Shown here piece by piece: positions 44,519 to 57,244 of a stretch of DNA of 64,000 nucleotides (positions are counted from its first letter, which is position 1; each line of letters opens with the position of its first letter). The notes under the pieces are model-generated. The model searched no databases. It saw only the letters and a program-made list of their open reading frames with translations, and was not told the DNA's origin. Made by a program: the position numbers and the translations under genes. Origin of the DNA: Mytilus trossulus (lineage: Eukaryota; Mollusca; Bivalvia; Mytilida; Mytilidae); assembly GCF_036588685.1 (NCBI RefSeq), contig NC_086382.1:5617001-5681000 (forward strand), in the 5' to 3' direction.

Positions 44519-45055
44519 TAGAGGCTTATATCTTACATTAAACATTGTTTAACACACACAAAAAGGTTAAACAAAAGAAAAAGCAAGCTAAGATTTATTT
44601 TCATCAGGTATGAAAATTGTTTTGTGAATAATCTTTTCTTGCATTAAAATATATCCTAAATACTGACCCCTTTAAACAGTAGCTCAACTTACAAAAATAG
44701 ACCAAAAAAAAATGCTGCTGAAGGTAAACAAAATGTTGTTGTCCTCTCCTATTAGTTTCTTGTTTATTCTCGGGTTTTATTTTTACTAGGTGAGTGAGAA
44801 GAAAAGAAAAGCATATGAAGACAGGTTCTTGTTGATAAGAAACCTCTGGAGTGACAATATGTCATCACTTGTATTAAAAAAGAACTGGATGTGGTTTCAA
44901 CTCAAGTCATTGTAATGGTCAAAGTTTTAGAATTGGGGCAGCTACTAGTGCTGCTGGTAAGGCAAAAATAGAAGATCATTTGATAAAAACATTTTTTTAT
45001 TTTTTTTTTCACGGCTTTATTGAAGGTACCCCCTCCCTTACCTCACAAATCCTTG
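44519..45055. other. Intergenic, no gene recognised
   Basis: AT-rich, with a T-rich tract at 44991-45010. Nothing recognised. Confidence 0.4.
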
Positions 45056-45305
45056 GGGACACTAAGCTGTTACCATCTGTGTTATGGACAGTTATGAAAT
45101 TTATCACTGGTTGTTTCAAAAATTTCACTCATCCCCCAAGAATTTCTGGTGATAAACTGTCAAATTTCATACAAATTTATTGGGACACTAAGCTGTTACC
45201 ATCTGTGTTATGGACATTTATGAAATTTTATCACTGGTTGTTTCAAAAATTTCACTCATCCCCCAAGAATTTCTGGGGATAAACTGTCAAATTTCATACA
45301 TATTT
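45056..45305 (+). repeat. Two 125-bp tandem units
   Basis: ACTAAGCTGTTACCATCTGT starts at 45061 and again at 45186, and the rest of each unit matches with a few differences. The open frame across it is a by-product of the duplication. Confidence 0.85.
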
Positions 45306-45989
45306 ATTCCAACACCAATTCAACATCAACACTACTAGGCTTCCTCATAGCCTCCTCATAGGGTCCTCAGACATGTATAAATATAACTTATATAACATAT
45401 AAGTACCTATATAAAATATATGATTAATATGAACAAATGAAGAGATACCAACATGCAATCAGTTATATTCTTTTGTTGAAACTTTCAAGAGACTAAATAC
45501 CTGAATATCCAGCCCTCTTCCCCCTCCCCTTTTTTCCTTTTTTTGTCTTTCTGCAAGGTCGTGTCACTCTCTTTTCGCTTATTTGTGCATAGAGTTCCTT
45601 GTGGTTTTTAAATGTTACAGAACGTGCAAATCGGACACACGATTGGTTTGTTTGACAGATAAAATGCGGTAATGTCTTCCTTTATTCTGCTTCCCATATT
45701 CATCGTCGTTCATAAGCGAAGTTGCATTATATATAAGTTGCACTTATATCAGACTTAAAAAACAACTTGTAAATCAACACCGAAACCTGAAAATTATAAA
45801 AACTAGTATAGTTCACTAGTTCATGAAGGAAGTTCTAGATTCGCACTTTGTATACAGGATAAGGTAAAGGTTGTTCATGGCCCTTGTATTGCGGCATGAT
45901 CTATCAAATTTTAGAAGCATTACTTTATTGCTTTTTTTTAAATTTTAATTGTAGTTGAAATTGATGTTAAGAAGAATAAGAGCAACACC

Positions 45990-46225
45990 AGTGGTCAAGT
46001 TTGGGGTTAAGGTCATCACTTAAGAAATTTTACGGTCGCCATCATGAGCTGATTGGCCATTACGACAAAAGTGTGTCATAAATCATATCTGATATTCTTC
46101 CTCAGTCATAATAACCTTCCATCATTACCGAACTGAACAAACGGCGGGTGCCGTATACGGTGCAGAAAAAGCTTACCCTTCCGGAGCACCTGATTTCACT
46201 CCCGGTTTTTAGCGGAGTTCGTGTT
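45990..46225 (+). pseudogene. Old R2 relic (end of coding part plus tail)
   Basis: TTACGGTCGCCATCATGAGC corresponds to the KFYGRHHEL codons of R2, followed by a diverged tail with TTCCGGAGCACCTGATTTCA. More degraded than the other copies. Confidence 0.65.
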
Positions 46226-47082
46226 GTTTCTTAATTATTATTTATAACTGTTGATGTAAATGTCCTTTGGTTTTGTGAGTCTTTGTTTACTGCTTGGTTT
46301 TGATTGTTATTGTCTTTGATAACCCAAAGACGGACGAGGATAAATCTTTTGAAAAAAGAAATTCATAAAAGCAACAAAAACAAGACTTACTACGAGCATA
46401 ATCAACTTATTGAATAAGTGCTAAAAGAGACAATCTAAAACATAAAGAAAAATGGCTTTGATATAAGTATTCGTAGTGTTAAAATATCAATTTGATTGTG
46501 ACTGTTTTTCTCCCGAAATCGTTTTGATGATTGGCAACATTATTGTATTGGAAGGTGACTTTTATAAAATGTTTTTTTTAAGTGTCATTTGTTCTTTGGT
46601 TGTATTTTTGTTTACATGATGAAAACAATTGGCCTCTGGCTATGTAAGTCTTGTATGATTTTTGATTTTAGATCATTTATATATTTCAGAGTCTAGTATG
46701 ACGTCCATTATCACTGAACTAGTACATAATTTTTTAGTGGCCAGCTGAAGCACTCCTCCTGATCTTATGTAATGTCTTTACTTATTTTTATTATGTTTGA
46801 TATTTGATGTCTGAAACAGACCTATGATTGTTTCTGCTTTATTTATTCACAACCATTATAGAATCGGGAAGATTAAGATAATTGCAATTGTTGTTGAAGA
46901 CTGCATGTTGCCCTTTAGATGTCTTTCGTATTTCTGAATCATTCGTTTTATTGATTTAGCATTGACGAAAAGCCGAAATTTCCATTATATTTACAATACA
47001 TTGCAACTGTAGGTCAACGATTTATATCATTTTCTGATATTCCATTTTTCAATAAATCGAAGATCAGTTAATCAATACCAGT
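46226..47082. other. Intergenic downstream of TRIM C
   Basis: Includes a short R3-like fragment near 46685-46765 (GACGTCCATTATCACTGAAC, CAGCTGAAGCACTCCTCC). Otherwise nothing recognised. Confidence 0.4.
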
Positions 47083-49011
47083 TTAATCAATTTCACACAC
47101 TAGCACTGGAGCACGCGATGCATGGAACGTTAAAAGGAACCGGTTAGTATTTCGTTTGAAGCGCATCACCCAGGGACATGTTACTGTATTGTCGATATCT
47201 GATACAGGTATGATACGGATAAGTTGTCCAGTTGGGGTCAGCTGATGGATATTATTTGAATCGTAGTCTACAACGTATACATTCCCGTCTTGGTCAATTT
47301 CCTGGTTAAACGATCTCAAATTACTATGGTTATATTGGAAACCTTTACCTCCAGCTGATTCTAATTCAATAGAGTAAGTACCATTCCTATAAATGTACTC
47401 ATTTTTCTGGTAACAAGTCACGAATCTAGTATCGCATCCTTTTTGTAATTCTTTTATCTTAGCCCCCGTTTCAGAGTTTAACCAAGAAATTGTGTTAGTG
47501 TCAGAAGCAGTAATGTACTCATAATCCACCAAACATAGTCCCCACATTGGAACACTTGTATCTAAGGTCTTTACTAATGTTAACGGTTTAACGTTAATTA
47601 TGAAAATCTTCTGTGCATAAGAAGACACGGCTACAGTTTGATCATTCACCTTAGTGACATCAGTTGGTTCGTTCGGAACGCTCAATACTCCCGTTTGTTT
47701 GCCGGTATTGTCGTGATACGCAACCCTTCTATTATTATAGTCGGTTATAATGATATCGTCGTTAAGGAATATACCACTGATAAAACTACCTCTAATGTCG
47801 ATTGTAAACATAACTTTTATCTTTCCAGTTTGAAAATTTACAGTCTTGAATCCGGGAAGAGACGGTCTTTTTTCAGTAGAAAGAAGGCGACCGAAACTAA
47901 CAGTGTTTGAAATAAAATCTGTAGCTTCGAACTTTATCGATATGTCCTTTATTCCCTGTATAACTTTAGACAAATCATTTTCTAATTGTGGTATTTTCCT
48001 GTAAATCTCCTCCATTTTGACCAAGCATTGTACTTCAGATCCCTGGGATAAACACGCTTCAAACAAATTCTGCCAATGATCAAAGGTACTCTTCAGAAAA
48101 GACAGTTTAGTAGACTCTTCACTTAGTCTGAGAACATTGACCTTTCTAGCACTGTTTACTTCTTCTTTTATTTTGTTTTCTAGTTTTTCCAATTTTTCAT
48201 TCAACTTTTTACGCATGTTTGTTATTTCGACTAAGACAACATCTATATCTGTTTTTAAATTTGCTGAATTTTTATTTCGGTTTTGAATGATTTCTTCTAG
48301 TTTAAAACTTGTTTCTTTCAATTTCGTCAAAAGTTCCTTTGCTTTTAACGATTCCTTAACACCGGCTACAGCTTTATCTATAGTTATAACTTGTTCACAT
48401 TTTCTATGATGTACAGTAGCACAAATGGTACAACATGGTTGGAAATGATCGTTGCAGTATATCTCAATTATCTTATCTGGGTGTTCGTCGCAAGCAACAA
48501 ACGCACAAATATTTGAAATAGGCGTATCTTCATTTATATTTTTGATCGGAACTATCTTGTGATTAAGCGTCACTTTGAAAGTTTTGTGATTGGCTTCACA
48601 TGTATCGCAATATGCCTCCTCACAAACCGTACACCATGTTATTGCCTTCTGAGAAACATTTTTACGACTACAAGCATCGCAAAGTTTCTCGGCTTTCTTC
48701 ATTGATCTTCTATCAATCATAGAAACGACAAAATGATTTCCCGGCAAATTTCTAGCCCACCTTTCAGGTTTCTCCATTTTGTCTCCAATAGGAACACGGC
48801 GACGACAAACTGGGCATTTGAATTCATTTGTGTGTACATCCTTCACGGTTGAAACAATATAGGTATTTATACATGTTTCACAGAAGGTGTGTAAGCACGG
48901 TAAATACTTTGGCTGTTTAAATGTTTCAAGACAAATAGAACATGTCAATAAATCAGCAAAATCTTCTTTTACAGGATCAACTTCTTCGTTTACTTTAACA
49001 GGAGACGCCAT
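47083..49011 (-). CDS. TRIM-type RING/B-box/coiled-coil/beta-propeller protein (TRIM C, 642 aa)
   Basis: Intronless. RING C24, C27, C39, H41, C44, C47, C66, C69 is intact, followed by two B-boxes, a coiled coil (about 215-340) and a propeller-like C-terminal half ending PVLVCEID. It begins [10 protein letters not shown]. The first 60 residues are identical to those of the broken copy at 52443-54386, so these two are a recent pair. It lacks two residues near DTNTISWLNSETG/KGCDTRF relative to TRIM B, in a loop. Expected role: RING-dependent ubiquitin ligase with the propeller as substrate reader. Upstream, the minus strand carries TATTTAGATATTTATCGGG, also seen before relatives. Confidence 0.9.
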   Translation of the reverse strand: MASPVKVNEEVDPVKEDFADLLTCSICLETFKQPKYLPCLHTFCETCINTYIVSTVKDVHTNEFKCPVCRRRVPIGDKMEKPERWARNLPGNHFVVSMIDRRSMKKAEKLCDACSRKNVSQKAITWCTVCEEAYCDTCEANHKTFKVTLNHKIVPIKNINEDTPISNICAFVACDEHPDKIIEIYCNDHFQPCCTICATVHHRKCEQVITIDKAVAGVKESLKAKELLTKLKETSFKLEEIIQNRNKNSANLKTDIDVVLVEITNMRKKLNEKLEKLENKIKEEVNSARKVNVLRLSEESTKLSFLKSTFDHWQNLFEACLSQGSEVQCLVKMEEIYRKIPQLENDLSKVIQGIKDISIKFEATDFISNTVSFGRLLSTEKRPSLPGFKTVNFQTGKIKVMFTIDIRGSFISGIFLNDDIIITDYNNRRVAYHDNTGKQTGVLSVPNEPTDVTKVNDQTVAVSSYAQKIFIINVKPLTLVKTLDTSVPMWGLCLVDYEYITASDTNTISWLNSETGAKIKELQKGCDTRFVTCYQKNEYIYRNGTYSIELESAGGKGFQYNHSNLRSFNQEIDQDGNVYVVDYDSNNIHQLTPTGQLIRIIPVSDIDNTVTCPWVMRFKRNTNRFLLTFHASRAPVLVCEID

Positions 49012-50284
49012 TGTGTCCTAATTAATAAACTTCCTTGTTCCTTGATACCTACCCGATAAATATCTAAATATAAATACTGATTTATGTGTAAAGAGGTCGA
49101 TAGCTAGCCTTCTATTGATAACAAATGCATATATCTATGTTCACTGTAAAAAAAACCATTGTACACCTCAAAATGATCATTATTCTTTTTAAAAGCAACA
49201 TTATAAGATTCATAAGAGTACACAAACGCGACATGCACTTAAAAAAAATCTTAAGAAAAGACACGTTTTACAATTATTAAAGCATGCTACAGTTCAGAAT
49301 ATTTTGACAGTGAAAGGTAATGAGGGCATTCAATTATCTTTCTACAACTAATGAAAAAATTTAATTGGTTTAGGCGAGCGATTTCTTTATAGAACCAAAA
49401 TGAATGCTTTTGTATTTATAATGGACCTCCACTTAATTTAATAATGTGGCGATATTAAAGCCTCAAAATGTGCCTGTAGATGAAAAAATACCATCGTATA
49501 CACGCCTTGTGCATTGGATGGAGCGAAGGGGGAATTTTGGTGATAGATGGCTGATTAACGTCTAGTGGCAAGTTAATATGCATATTTAGGACGAGAATAT
49601 GCTAATGTACTATGAATATTTACGGTTATTTTACCATACCTTATACTAGAATGACATGAATGACATGCTGAGCCGGATTATTAATGTGCTAGTACACAAG
49701 GTACCTGTCCAAAGGACGACATGTCACCTTACACAGACATATATTCCAACTCCGAGCCCATCATTTTATGCTCTTAAGTCTTAAATACGCGTGCTATAAA
49801 AATAATGCATTAGTTAAGATAATTATGATAATTGATATCTTTCGATCTATCTATCTGCTGTACAGACGAAGTGTACGATTGTGTACAGATGTTACATGTT
49901 GAAACTGTGCTTGTTTAAAGTCGGGAAGCTCGTTAGTGGTTGTATTAAACTATCGTTTTTGGGAGAAATTAATGCTGGTGACAGACCTTTGCTTGTTCAA
50001 TATTTAGTATGGACTAGGAACGAATAAGAGCTTTGTTATTGTACTGACACCTTTTTTTTTAGGACTATATGTTTTGAGATTATTTTTGTTTCTCGTTTGG
50101 TTGCTGTCTCATTAAAGTGTATACCATCCACATCACCAATCCATTCATTATACACCTAAACTTAATGTCATTGTTTTGAATTGATTTCTGATATTTTATT
50201 TTATTACACAATACAAATATTATTAACTCATGTATTAGTATATTAGTTGCAGTTCATTTAATTTTATGCAAGGCTAAAAACCCG
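49012..50284. other. Intergenic upstream of TRIM C
   Basis: From about 49850 to 50260 it resembles 38590-39500 and 56640-57240 (CTGTACAGACGAAGTG, ACGAATAAGAGCTTTGTTAT, AAGTGTATACCATCCACATC). This is the same flank that accompanies the other TRIM relics. No gene. Confidence 0.5.
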
Positions 50285-50400
50285 TACAAAGGCATGTTTA
50301 ATAAAAATTTTGGTAGTTAAGATGTTTAGACAAACAGTACAGGTCAAGAGAAATCGCCAAAGTCGTCTTTTATAGAGTCATCATTTATGGTCTATCTTTG
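50285..50400 (-). pseudogene. TRIM RING-end relic
   Basis: AGACAAACAGTACAGGTCAA and AAGTCGTCTTTTATAGAGTC are the complement of the first ~35 codons of the TRIM genes, with stops. Third member of the relic group with 39533-39842 and 57245-57556. Confidence 0.6.
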
Positions 50401-50865
50401 GTAAAGTATATTCAGACTTTTTATAGAGTCATCTTTTATTGAGTCATCCTTGGTAAAGAAAATACAATGCATAGTAGAGCGAAAATGACAAGGACCCTTT
50501 TCATAAATTTTCTAAGACGTTTCTTAGCTTTTGTACTTTCAAAATCAAATACTTTGGTAGATAACTAGAATTGTTGAAGAAAATGTTTTAGACTTTTCAC
50601 TAAGGAGAGACAAGTACGCTTGATAGAAATGTTTTGTTTTAGAGGAAAATATATCACAAAAAAGCTTTAAGAAAAAGGGTACAAGGTACCAAGCTAGGTG
50701 TACTTGTAACTATAGTAGTTACTGATAGCTAGTTCAAACTCTGATTTCAACTTATATATAAATCATGTTTCCTCGACTTCAAAGGGGTATCACTCGGAAC
50801 TATTTGTTAAAAAGCGTCAAATTATTAAAAAGAAGATCAATGTTAGAAGGATAAATACAATTTTA

Positions 50866-52036
50866 GTTTCTTTATTATTATGAGGCTGACTTCATACAGG
50901 AACTTCTTAGGAAGACAGATAGGAAGTTAGCAATATCCTTTATCTCTACTTTCCGCTATATAGATGATGTTCGTTCACTAAATAATTCAAAATTTGGTGA
51001 CTATGTCGAACGCATCTATCCCATTGAACTAGAGATAAAGAATACAACAGATACTGTTAAGACGGCCTCATATCTTGACAACCCCGCCACATTATTTATG
51101 CATGTGCCTGTCCCAAGTCAGGAGCCTGTAATTCAGTAGTTGGCGTTTGTTTATGTGTTACATATTTGTTTTTCTTTAAAAAAAAATTATATATATAAGG
51201 CCGTTAGTTTTCTCGTTTGAATTGTTTTACATTGTCTTATCTTAACCTGTTATAGCTGACTATGCGGTATGGGCTTTGCTCATAGTTGAAGGCCGTACGG
51301 TGACCAATAGTTGTTAATATCTGTGTCATTTTGGTCTCTTGTGGACAGTTGTCTCATTGACATTCATACCACATCTTCCTTTTTATATTACATCTAGAAA
51401 TTGATCATAAAGGTCGATTGAAAACAAAACTTTACAACAAAAGAGATGACTTCAGCTTTCCAATTGTGAACTTTCCATTTCTAAGTAGCAGCATTCCAGC
51501 AGCACCTGCATACGGTGTATATATATCCCAATTGATACGATATTTCCGTGCTTGCATTTCCTATCATGATTTTCTTGATAGAGGGTTGTTGCTCACAAGG
51601 AAGCTATTAAATCAAGAGTTCCAAATGGTGCAGTTGAAATCATCTCTTCGTAAATTTTACGGACGCCATCACGAGTTGGTTGACCGTTATGGAATAACCG
51701 TTTCACGAATGATATCGGATATGTTCCTTATGTTTTAACTACAATCCCCTTCCCTTTTATAAATGTGACCTACCGAATTAGACTATTTACCGGATTTTAT
51801 ATCTTATAAGCAACACGACGGGTGCCACATGTGGAGCAGGATCTGCTTATCCTTCCGGAGCACCTGAGATCCCCCTAGTTTTTTGGTGGGGTTCGTGTTG
51901 TTTATTCTTTAGTTTTCTATGTTGTGTCGTGTGTACTATTGTTTGTCTATTCGTCCTTTTCATTTTTAGCCATGGCGTTGTCAGTTTATTTTCGATTTAT
52001 GAGTTCGACTGTCCCTCTGGTATATTTCGTCCCTCT
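50866..52036 (+). pseudogene. Reverse-transcriptase element (R2), longest copy, split by R1
   Basis: The first part (to 51079) reads FLYYYEADFIQELL..., then STFRYIDDVRSLNNSKFGDY, carrying the catalytic YIDD of the RT palm (YxDD). The frame is cut at ...ASYLD by an R1 insertion (51080-51387) and resumes with HLEIDHKGRLKTKL, FSFPIVNFPFLSS, AAPAYGVYISQLIRY and KFYGRHHELVDRYGITVS, followed by the R2 tail. The N-terminal RT blocks are absent, so this is a 5'-truncated copy. The class (Penelope-like or other non-LTR) is not settled. Confidence 0.85.
51080..51387 (-). mobile_element. R1 element nested inside the RT frame
   Basis: Reverse-oriented, nearly full R1, from AACCCCGCCACATT to ATACCACATCTTCCTTTTTA. 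Removing it restores the codon order of the surrounding RT reading frame, so R1 moved after R2 had landed. Confidence 0.85.
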
Positions 52037-52442
52037 TTAATAGATTGTGGAATAGATAACCTGAAAAAATAAGTGTATCTAAAGAATCAACTACATAGTA
52101 CTTCACCAGATAGTTCATTAACTCTTTAGACTCTAGATAAGTGAGAGTTTGGCAAAGTTAAAGTCTATAATATATCTGTTGGACGTTTTTTGTCGCAGGA
52201 TTTTGATCTAATTAATGTATACCCATCACCAACATTTCATTCATACATATTGATGTTGATTGAGAGCGTTTGCGTTTGTTAGTATTTGTGGTTTTCCTTT
52301 TGTTGAATTTGCCTTGGATCTCGATATTTTAGTTTTACTTTTTCATAGTAATTAAACGACAGTAATATTAAACAGTTGCTATTATTTTATTGATTCACTA
52401 CGCAGAATTTTGAATACCATATAACAGTTCATCAGTAACAGT
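52037..52442. other. Intergenic downstream of pseudogene D
   Basis: AT-rich. Nothing recognised. Confidence 0.4.
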
Positions 52443-54386
52443 TTAATCAATTTCACATACTAGCACTGGACCTGCCGATTCATGAAACGTTAGAAGAAAC
52501 TGGTTAGTTTTTCGTTTGAAGCGCATTACCCAAGGATTTGTTACTGTATTGTCGATATCTGATACAGGAATGATACGGATAAGTTCACCAGTAGGGGTCA
52601 GCTGATGGATGTTGTTTGAGCAGTATCCTACAACGTATATATTCCCTTCTCCGTCAATTTCCTGATTGAATGAATTTGATAAATTACTATGGTTATACTG
52701 AAAGTTTTTTCTGGGAGCTGATTCAAATTTTACAGTGAGTTGACCATCCCAATACATGTATTCACTTTTCCGGTAACAAGTGACGAAACGTATGCTAGAG
52801 CCTGTGCCTATTGGGAATTCTTTTATGATAGCACCCGTTTGAGCGTTCAACCAATAAATATAATTATTGTTAACAATCATGTACTCATCGTCTACACAAC
52901 ATAATCCCCACATTTGAACACTTGTATTTAATGTCCTTACCAGAGTTAATGGCTTATAACGTTAATTACAAAAATCTTCTTTGCATTAGACGACACGGCT
53001 ACTGTCTGATCATTCACCTTAGTGATATCAGTCGGTAAGTTCGGAAGGATCAATGCTCCTATTTGTTTGCCGGTTTTGTCGTGATACACGATCCTTGTAT
53101 TACTATTGTCGGTTATAATGATATCGTCGTTAAAGAATATACCACTGATATAATTGCCTCTAATGTCGATTGTAAACATAACTTTGATCTTTCCAGTTAG
53201 AAAATTTACAGTCTTTAATCCGGGAAGAGACGGTCTTTTTTCAGTAGAATGTAAGCGACCGAAGCGAACAGTATTTGAAATAATATTTGTAGCTTCGAAC
53301 TTTACCGATATGTCCTTAATTCCCTGTATAACTTTAGTCAAATCATCTTCGTACTGTGGAATTTTCCTGTAAATCTCCTCCATTTTGACCAAGCATTGTA
53401 TTTCAGAACCCTGGGATAAGCAAGCCTCAAACATAGTCTTCCAGTGATCAAATGTACTCTTCAGGCCTGACAGTTCAGTAGACTCTTCACTAAGTCTGAG
53501 TATATTGACTTTTCTAGCACTGATTACTTCTTCTCTTATTTCGTTTTCTAGTTGATCCAATTTTTCATTTAACGTTTTGCGCGCGTTTGCAATTTCGACT
53601 AAGATACCATCTATTTCGTTTTCGAAATTTGTTGTGTTTTGATTTCGGTTTTGAATAATTTCTTCTAGTTTGTGACTTGTTTCTTTTAACTTCTTCGTCA
53701 GTTCCTGTGCTTTTGTAGATTCTTTTACTCCGGATACGGCTTTATCTATGGTAATAACTTGTTCACATTTTCTGTGGTGTACAGTAGCACAAATGGTACA
53801 ACATGGATGGGAATGATCCTTGCAGTATATTTCGATTAACTTGTCTGGGTGTTCGTCGCAAGCGACAGACGCACAAATATTTGAAATGGACGTATCTTCA
53901 TTTATATCTTTGATCGGTACTATCTTGTGATTTAGTGTCACTTTGAATGTTTTGTGATTGGCTTCACAGGTATCGCAGTATGCCTCCTCACAAACCGTAC
54001 ACCATGCCATTGCCTTTTGAGAAATATTTTTACGGATACAAGCGTCGCAAAGTTTCTCTGCTTTCTTCAATGATCTTCTATCAATCATGGAAACGACAAA
54101 ATGATTTCCCGGCAAATTTCTAGCCCACCTTTCAGGTTTCTCCACGTTGTCTCCAATAGGAACACGGCGACGACATACTGGGCATTTGAATTCATTTAAT
54201 TTTTGTGTGTACATCCTTCACGGTTGAAACAATATAGGTATTTATACATGTTTCGCAGAAGGTGTGTAAGCACGGTAAATATTTTGGCTGTTTAAATGTT
54301 TCAAGACAAATAGAACAAGTCAATAAATCAGCAAAATCTTCTTTTACAGGATCAACTTCTTCGTTTACTTTTACCGGAGACGCCAT
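52443..54386 (-). pseudogene. TRIM pseudogene D (two frameshifts)
   Basis: Full-length relative of TRIM C. The RING starts intact (54386 down to about 54200), then a ~7-bp insertion near 54199-54206 shifts the frame in the RING, between its sixth and seventh zinc ligands. The long middle part (about 54190-52950: rest of RING, both B-boxes, coiled coil, first propeller strands) is open. A ~2-bp insertion near 52952 shifts the frame again, and the last 156 codons (52913-52443) are open. The rest is well preserved and the stop is at the usual place, so inactivation looks recent. Polymorphism or assembly error should be kept in mind. Confidence 0.85.
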
Positions 54387-54719
54387 TTTGTTCTTATCAA
54401 TAAACTTCCTTGTTACCTTACCAATAAGTATCTAAATATAGATAGACAGAATGTCTAACATTGATAACAAGTTCATATATATTTATGTTAACTGTAATAC
54501 ATAAATGTACGCCTCAAAATTACAATTATTATTTCAAAACGCTTAAATAAAAGACGACTGACAGTTTATAAAAAGACGATTTTTTAACGACTTTGATGCA
54601 CCAACTTAACAAACGACTATACCATATATCATTCGAAAGCTTAAAATTAATTGTACTGTCAGTGTTGCCAGGTCGCCAATAATTCGTACGGTGCAGTAAT
54701 TGTCGAGTCTGCGATTTTT
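54387..54719. other. Upstream of pseudogene D
   Basis: Keeps the TATTTAGATACTTATT motif also seen upstream of TRIM C. No other feature. Confidence 0.4.
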
Positions 54720-55330
54720 TTTCTCGCGCAAAAGAGAGACATAGCGATCCTACTATTTCGTCATCGGCGGCGGCGGCAGAGTCCACAAATATTCACTCTG
54801 TGGCTAAACCATTTGAAATTTTAATAACTTTCTTAAACTATTCTGGATTTCTATCAAACTTGGACAGATCATTGTTTATGATCATAATATAGTATCTAGA
54901 AGTAAATTTTGTAAAGAAAAACGTATCCTGTTAATCCGTATTTTACTTATAATTGGACTTAATTTTTTTTCTACCTGTAAATATAACATTCACTCGGTGG
55001 TTAAAGTTTTTAAAATTTTGAATAAATTTCTTAACTTTCCTGGATTTGTACCAAAGTTGGACAGAAGCTAGGTTATGTTCAAAAGCTAGTATCTGTGAAG
55101 GAAATTTTGTAAAACATTATTTCACGCTTTTTTCCTATATTACTTGTAATTGGAATTTACAATAAAGTCTGCAGTTAATGATTTCAAAACATTTATTAGA
55201 CTCATAAGCCATCCTGTATTTTTATCAAACTTGGAAAGAAGCTTCTTACAATCAGAGATAGTAGATCTAGAGGAAATTTTTATTGTATCTTTTTCTCATT
55301 TTTGTTGAGCCTGCGACTAACACAAAAAGT
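54720..55330 (+). repeat. Three degenerate ~185-200 bp tandem units
   Basis: Blocks beginning near 54790, 54990 and 55170 share ATTCACTCTGTGG / ATTCACTCGGTGG / GTCTGCAGTTAATG, TCTATCAAACTTGGACAGA and GAAATTTTGTAAA in order. Preceded by a GGCGGCGGCGGCAGAGTCC stretch. A dispersed repeat with internal tandem structure. Confidence 0.6.
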
Positions 55331-56185
55331 AGTCAAGACACTGGGTTCCTCGGAACTCATTCAATTTATTGTTAAATCAAGGTCAAATCTCAAAATTGAG
55401 CATTCCTAAATTTTGCTAGAATAAATCAAAATGTTCTTTTCTGGTACTTGGATGATCATCGGAACCGTATAAAACAACATACCCTAATTACAAAACGAAT
55501 GCAAACTAAAATGTTGATTGTGCATAATTTACAGAAAATTGCATTTCAAAAAAGAAACGTCTTAAAATGATAAAACTGCAATAAAAGATTAATGTTTGAG
55601 GTTTGACTATTTATATGTCAAAAATAGAATAGATTTATCGTTTATAGACGAAGGATTATTTTCATCATTTTAAACTGCAATTAATATAATATACGTCAGT
55701 ATGAAGCTTTAACTGTTGCCCTCAAACCACCATCTTCAAAAAAGGATTAGTTTTCTGGCTAGATACTATTGTCAATGTCGGCAAACAATTATCAAATTTA
55801 TCTAAATAAGAGTAATGTAAGAACTTTAAGGAGCAAACAAAGGTATATAAAATTTTCGAAGGGATGATTTTATCTTCACCATTTTGATATCTTGGTTTAA
55901 TTGCTTCCTCTATCAAGGAAATCATAATGATCAGAAAAACAAGCCCGGGAATATCGTTCGATTGAGAGATATATATTGTAAACCAACTTATTTGCGCGAG
56001 CGAGTTATTTTCGTGACTTTCGCGAGGAGAAAAATAAGGCGAATATTAATCGTCGTGAATAATTAAAACTGGGATCGTCTCGTATTTAAAATTTTCAAGT
56101 AAGTATGAAAATAGTGAAAATAAATCGACACGAAGTGGCCTAGAAAGGACTTAACGCGAAATAAAGTATTCGCGAAAACATAAGC
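55331..56185. other. Intergenic, with a degraded R2 fragment
   Basis: At about 55850-55980 the minus strand preserves RYSRAC-like and DFLDRG-like codons of the R2 RT region, broken by stops. At 55990-56180 there is a CGCGA-rich stretch (GCGCGAGCGAG, ATTCGCGAAAAC) unlike its surroundings. No gene. Confidence 0.5.
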
Positions 56186-57024
56186 ATGTGTCAAGGTTTG
56201 CCTATGTGTGTATTGAACATAAGTAATGATTAAAGTGTTTTATAAAAAAAGATGAGTATGTGTTCTGTATATATATTTTGTTTATCTTAATAACAACAAA
56301 CCGCCTGATATTCGTACACGAATACGAACCATATGAATGTCTCACATGTCCAACTGAAAATCATACCACATCTTCTTGTGTGTATATGTCAAAAGAACAT
56401 TTGTTTAATACCATAATTTTGAAATATAAAGTTATATCTGTTTTAATTTAATTTTAACGGAATATATTAACTTTGCTTAGTTTCAACTTGTGAAGTATCC
56501 AATGTATATATTTAATGCACCTTTTTCTTTTTATTACTTGTACCGTTAAAGATCGTTACATAACATAACAAAAATCTTTTTGTATTGCTATTAAAATGTA
56601 CAATGAATTCCATAAGGCTTATTGATATATATCTCTCTATCTATATATCTGCGGTACAGACGAAGTGAATGCTTGCTACATGTTTATACTCTGTTTGTCC
56701 AAAGTCTCTTTGGTGGTTGTTATGTTTTATTTTTGTTCTGAAGAAATTAGTGCTGGTGACAGATCTTTTGTTGTTACTTTGTTTCTGCTAAATTTATTAT
56801 AGACTAAGAACGAATAAAAGCTTTGTTATTGTATAGATACCTATTTTCGAAGACTATATGTTTTTGGGATTGTTTTTGTCTCTCGTTTGGTTGCTGTATC
56901 GTTGAAGTGTATACCGTCTACATCACTTCTCCATGTTTAATACACCTTAACTCAATGTCACTGTTTTGAATCGATTTCAGTTAAGTATGGCGTTCATTAT
57001 CACTGAAAAAGTATATATATTTGT

Positions 57025-57168
57025 TTAGGGGACAGCTGAAGGACGCCTCCGGGTGCGGGAATTTCTCGCTGCATTGAAGACCTGTTGGTGACCTTCTGCT
57101 GTTGTCTTCTCTATGGTCGAGTTGTTGCCTCTTTGACACATTCCCCATTTCAATTTTCAATTTTATTC
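57025..57168 (-). repeat. R3 element
   Basis: GACAGCTGAAGGACGCCTCC through CCCCATTTCAATTTTCAATT. Orthologous in position to 39306-39442. Confidence 0.75.
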
Positions 57169-57244
57169 TAATATTTTATTTCATTACAATACAAATATCA
57201 ATAACTCATGTATTAGTTTATAAGTTGCAGCTCATTAAATTCCA

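Noticed and set aside
44980-45282. 100-residue frame with an internal repeat
   Set aside because: Produced by a 125-bp DNA duplication; no homology.
52443-54386. Separate small TRIM genes in place of one pseudogene
   Set aside because: The three open pieces align end to end with TRIM C and are separated only by small insertions.
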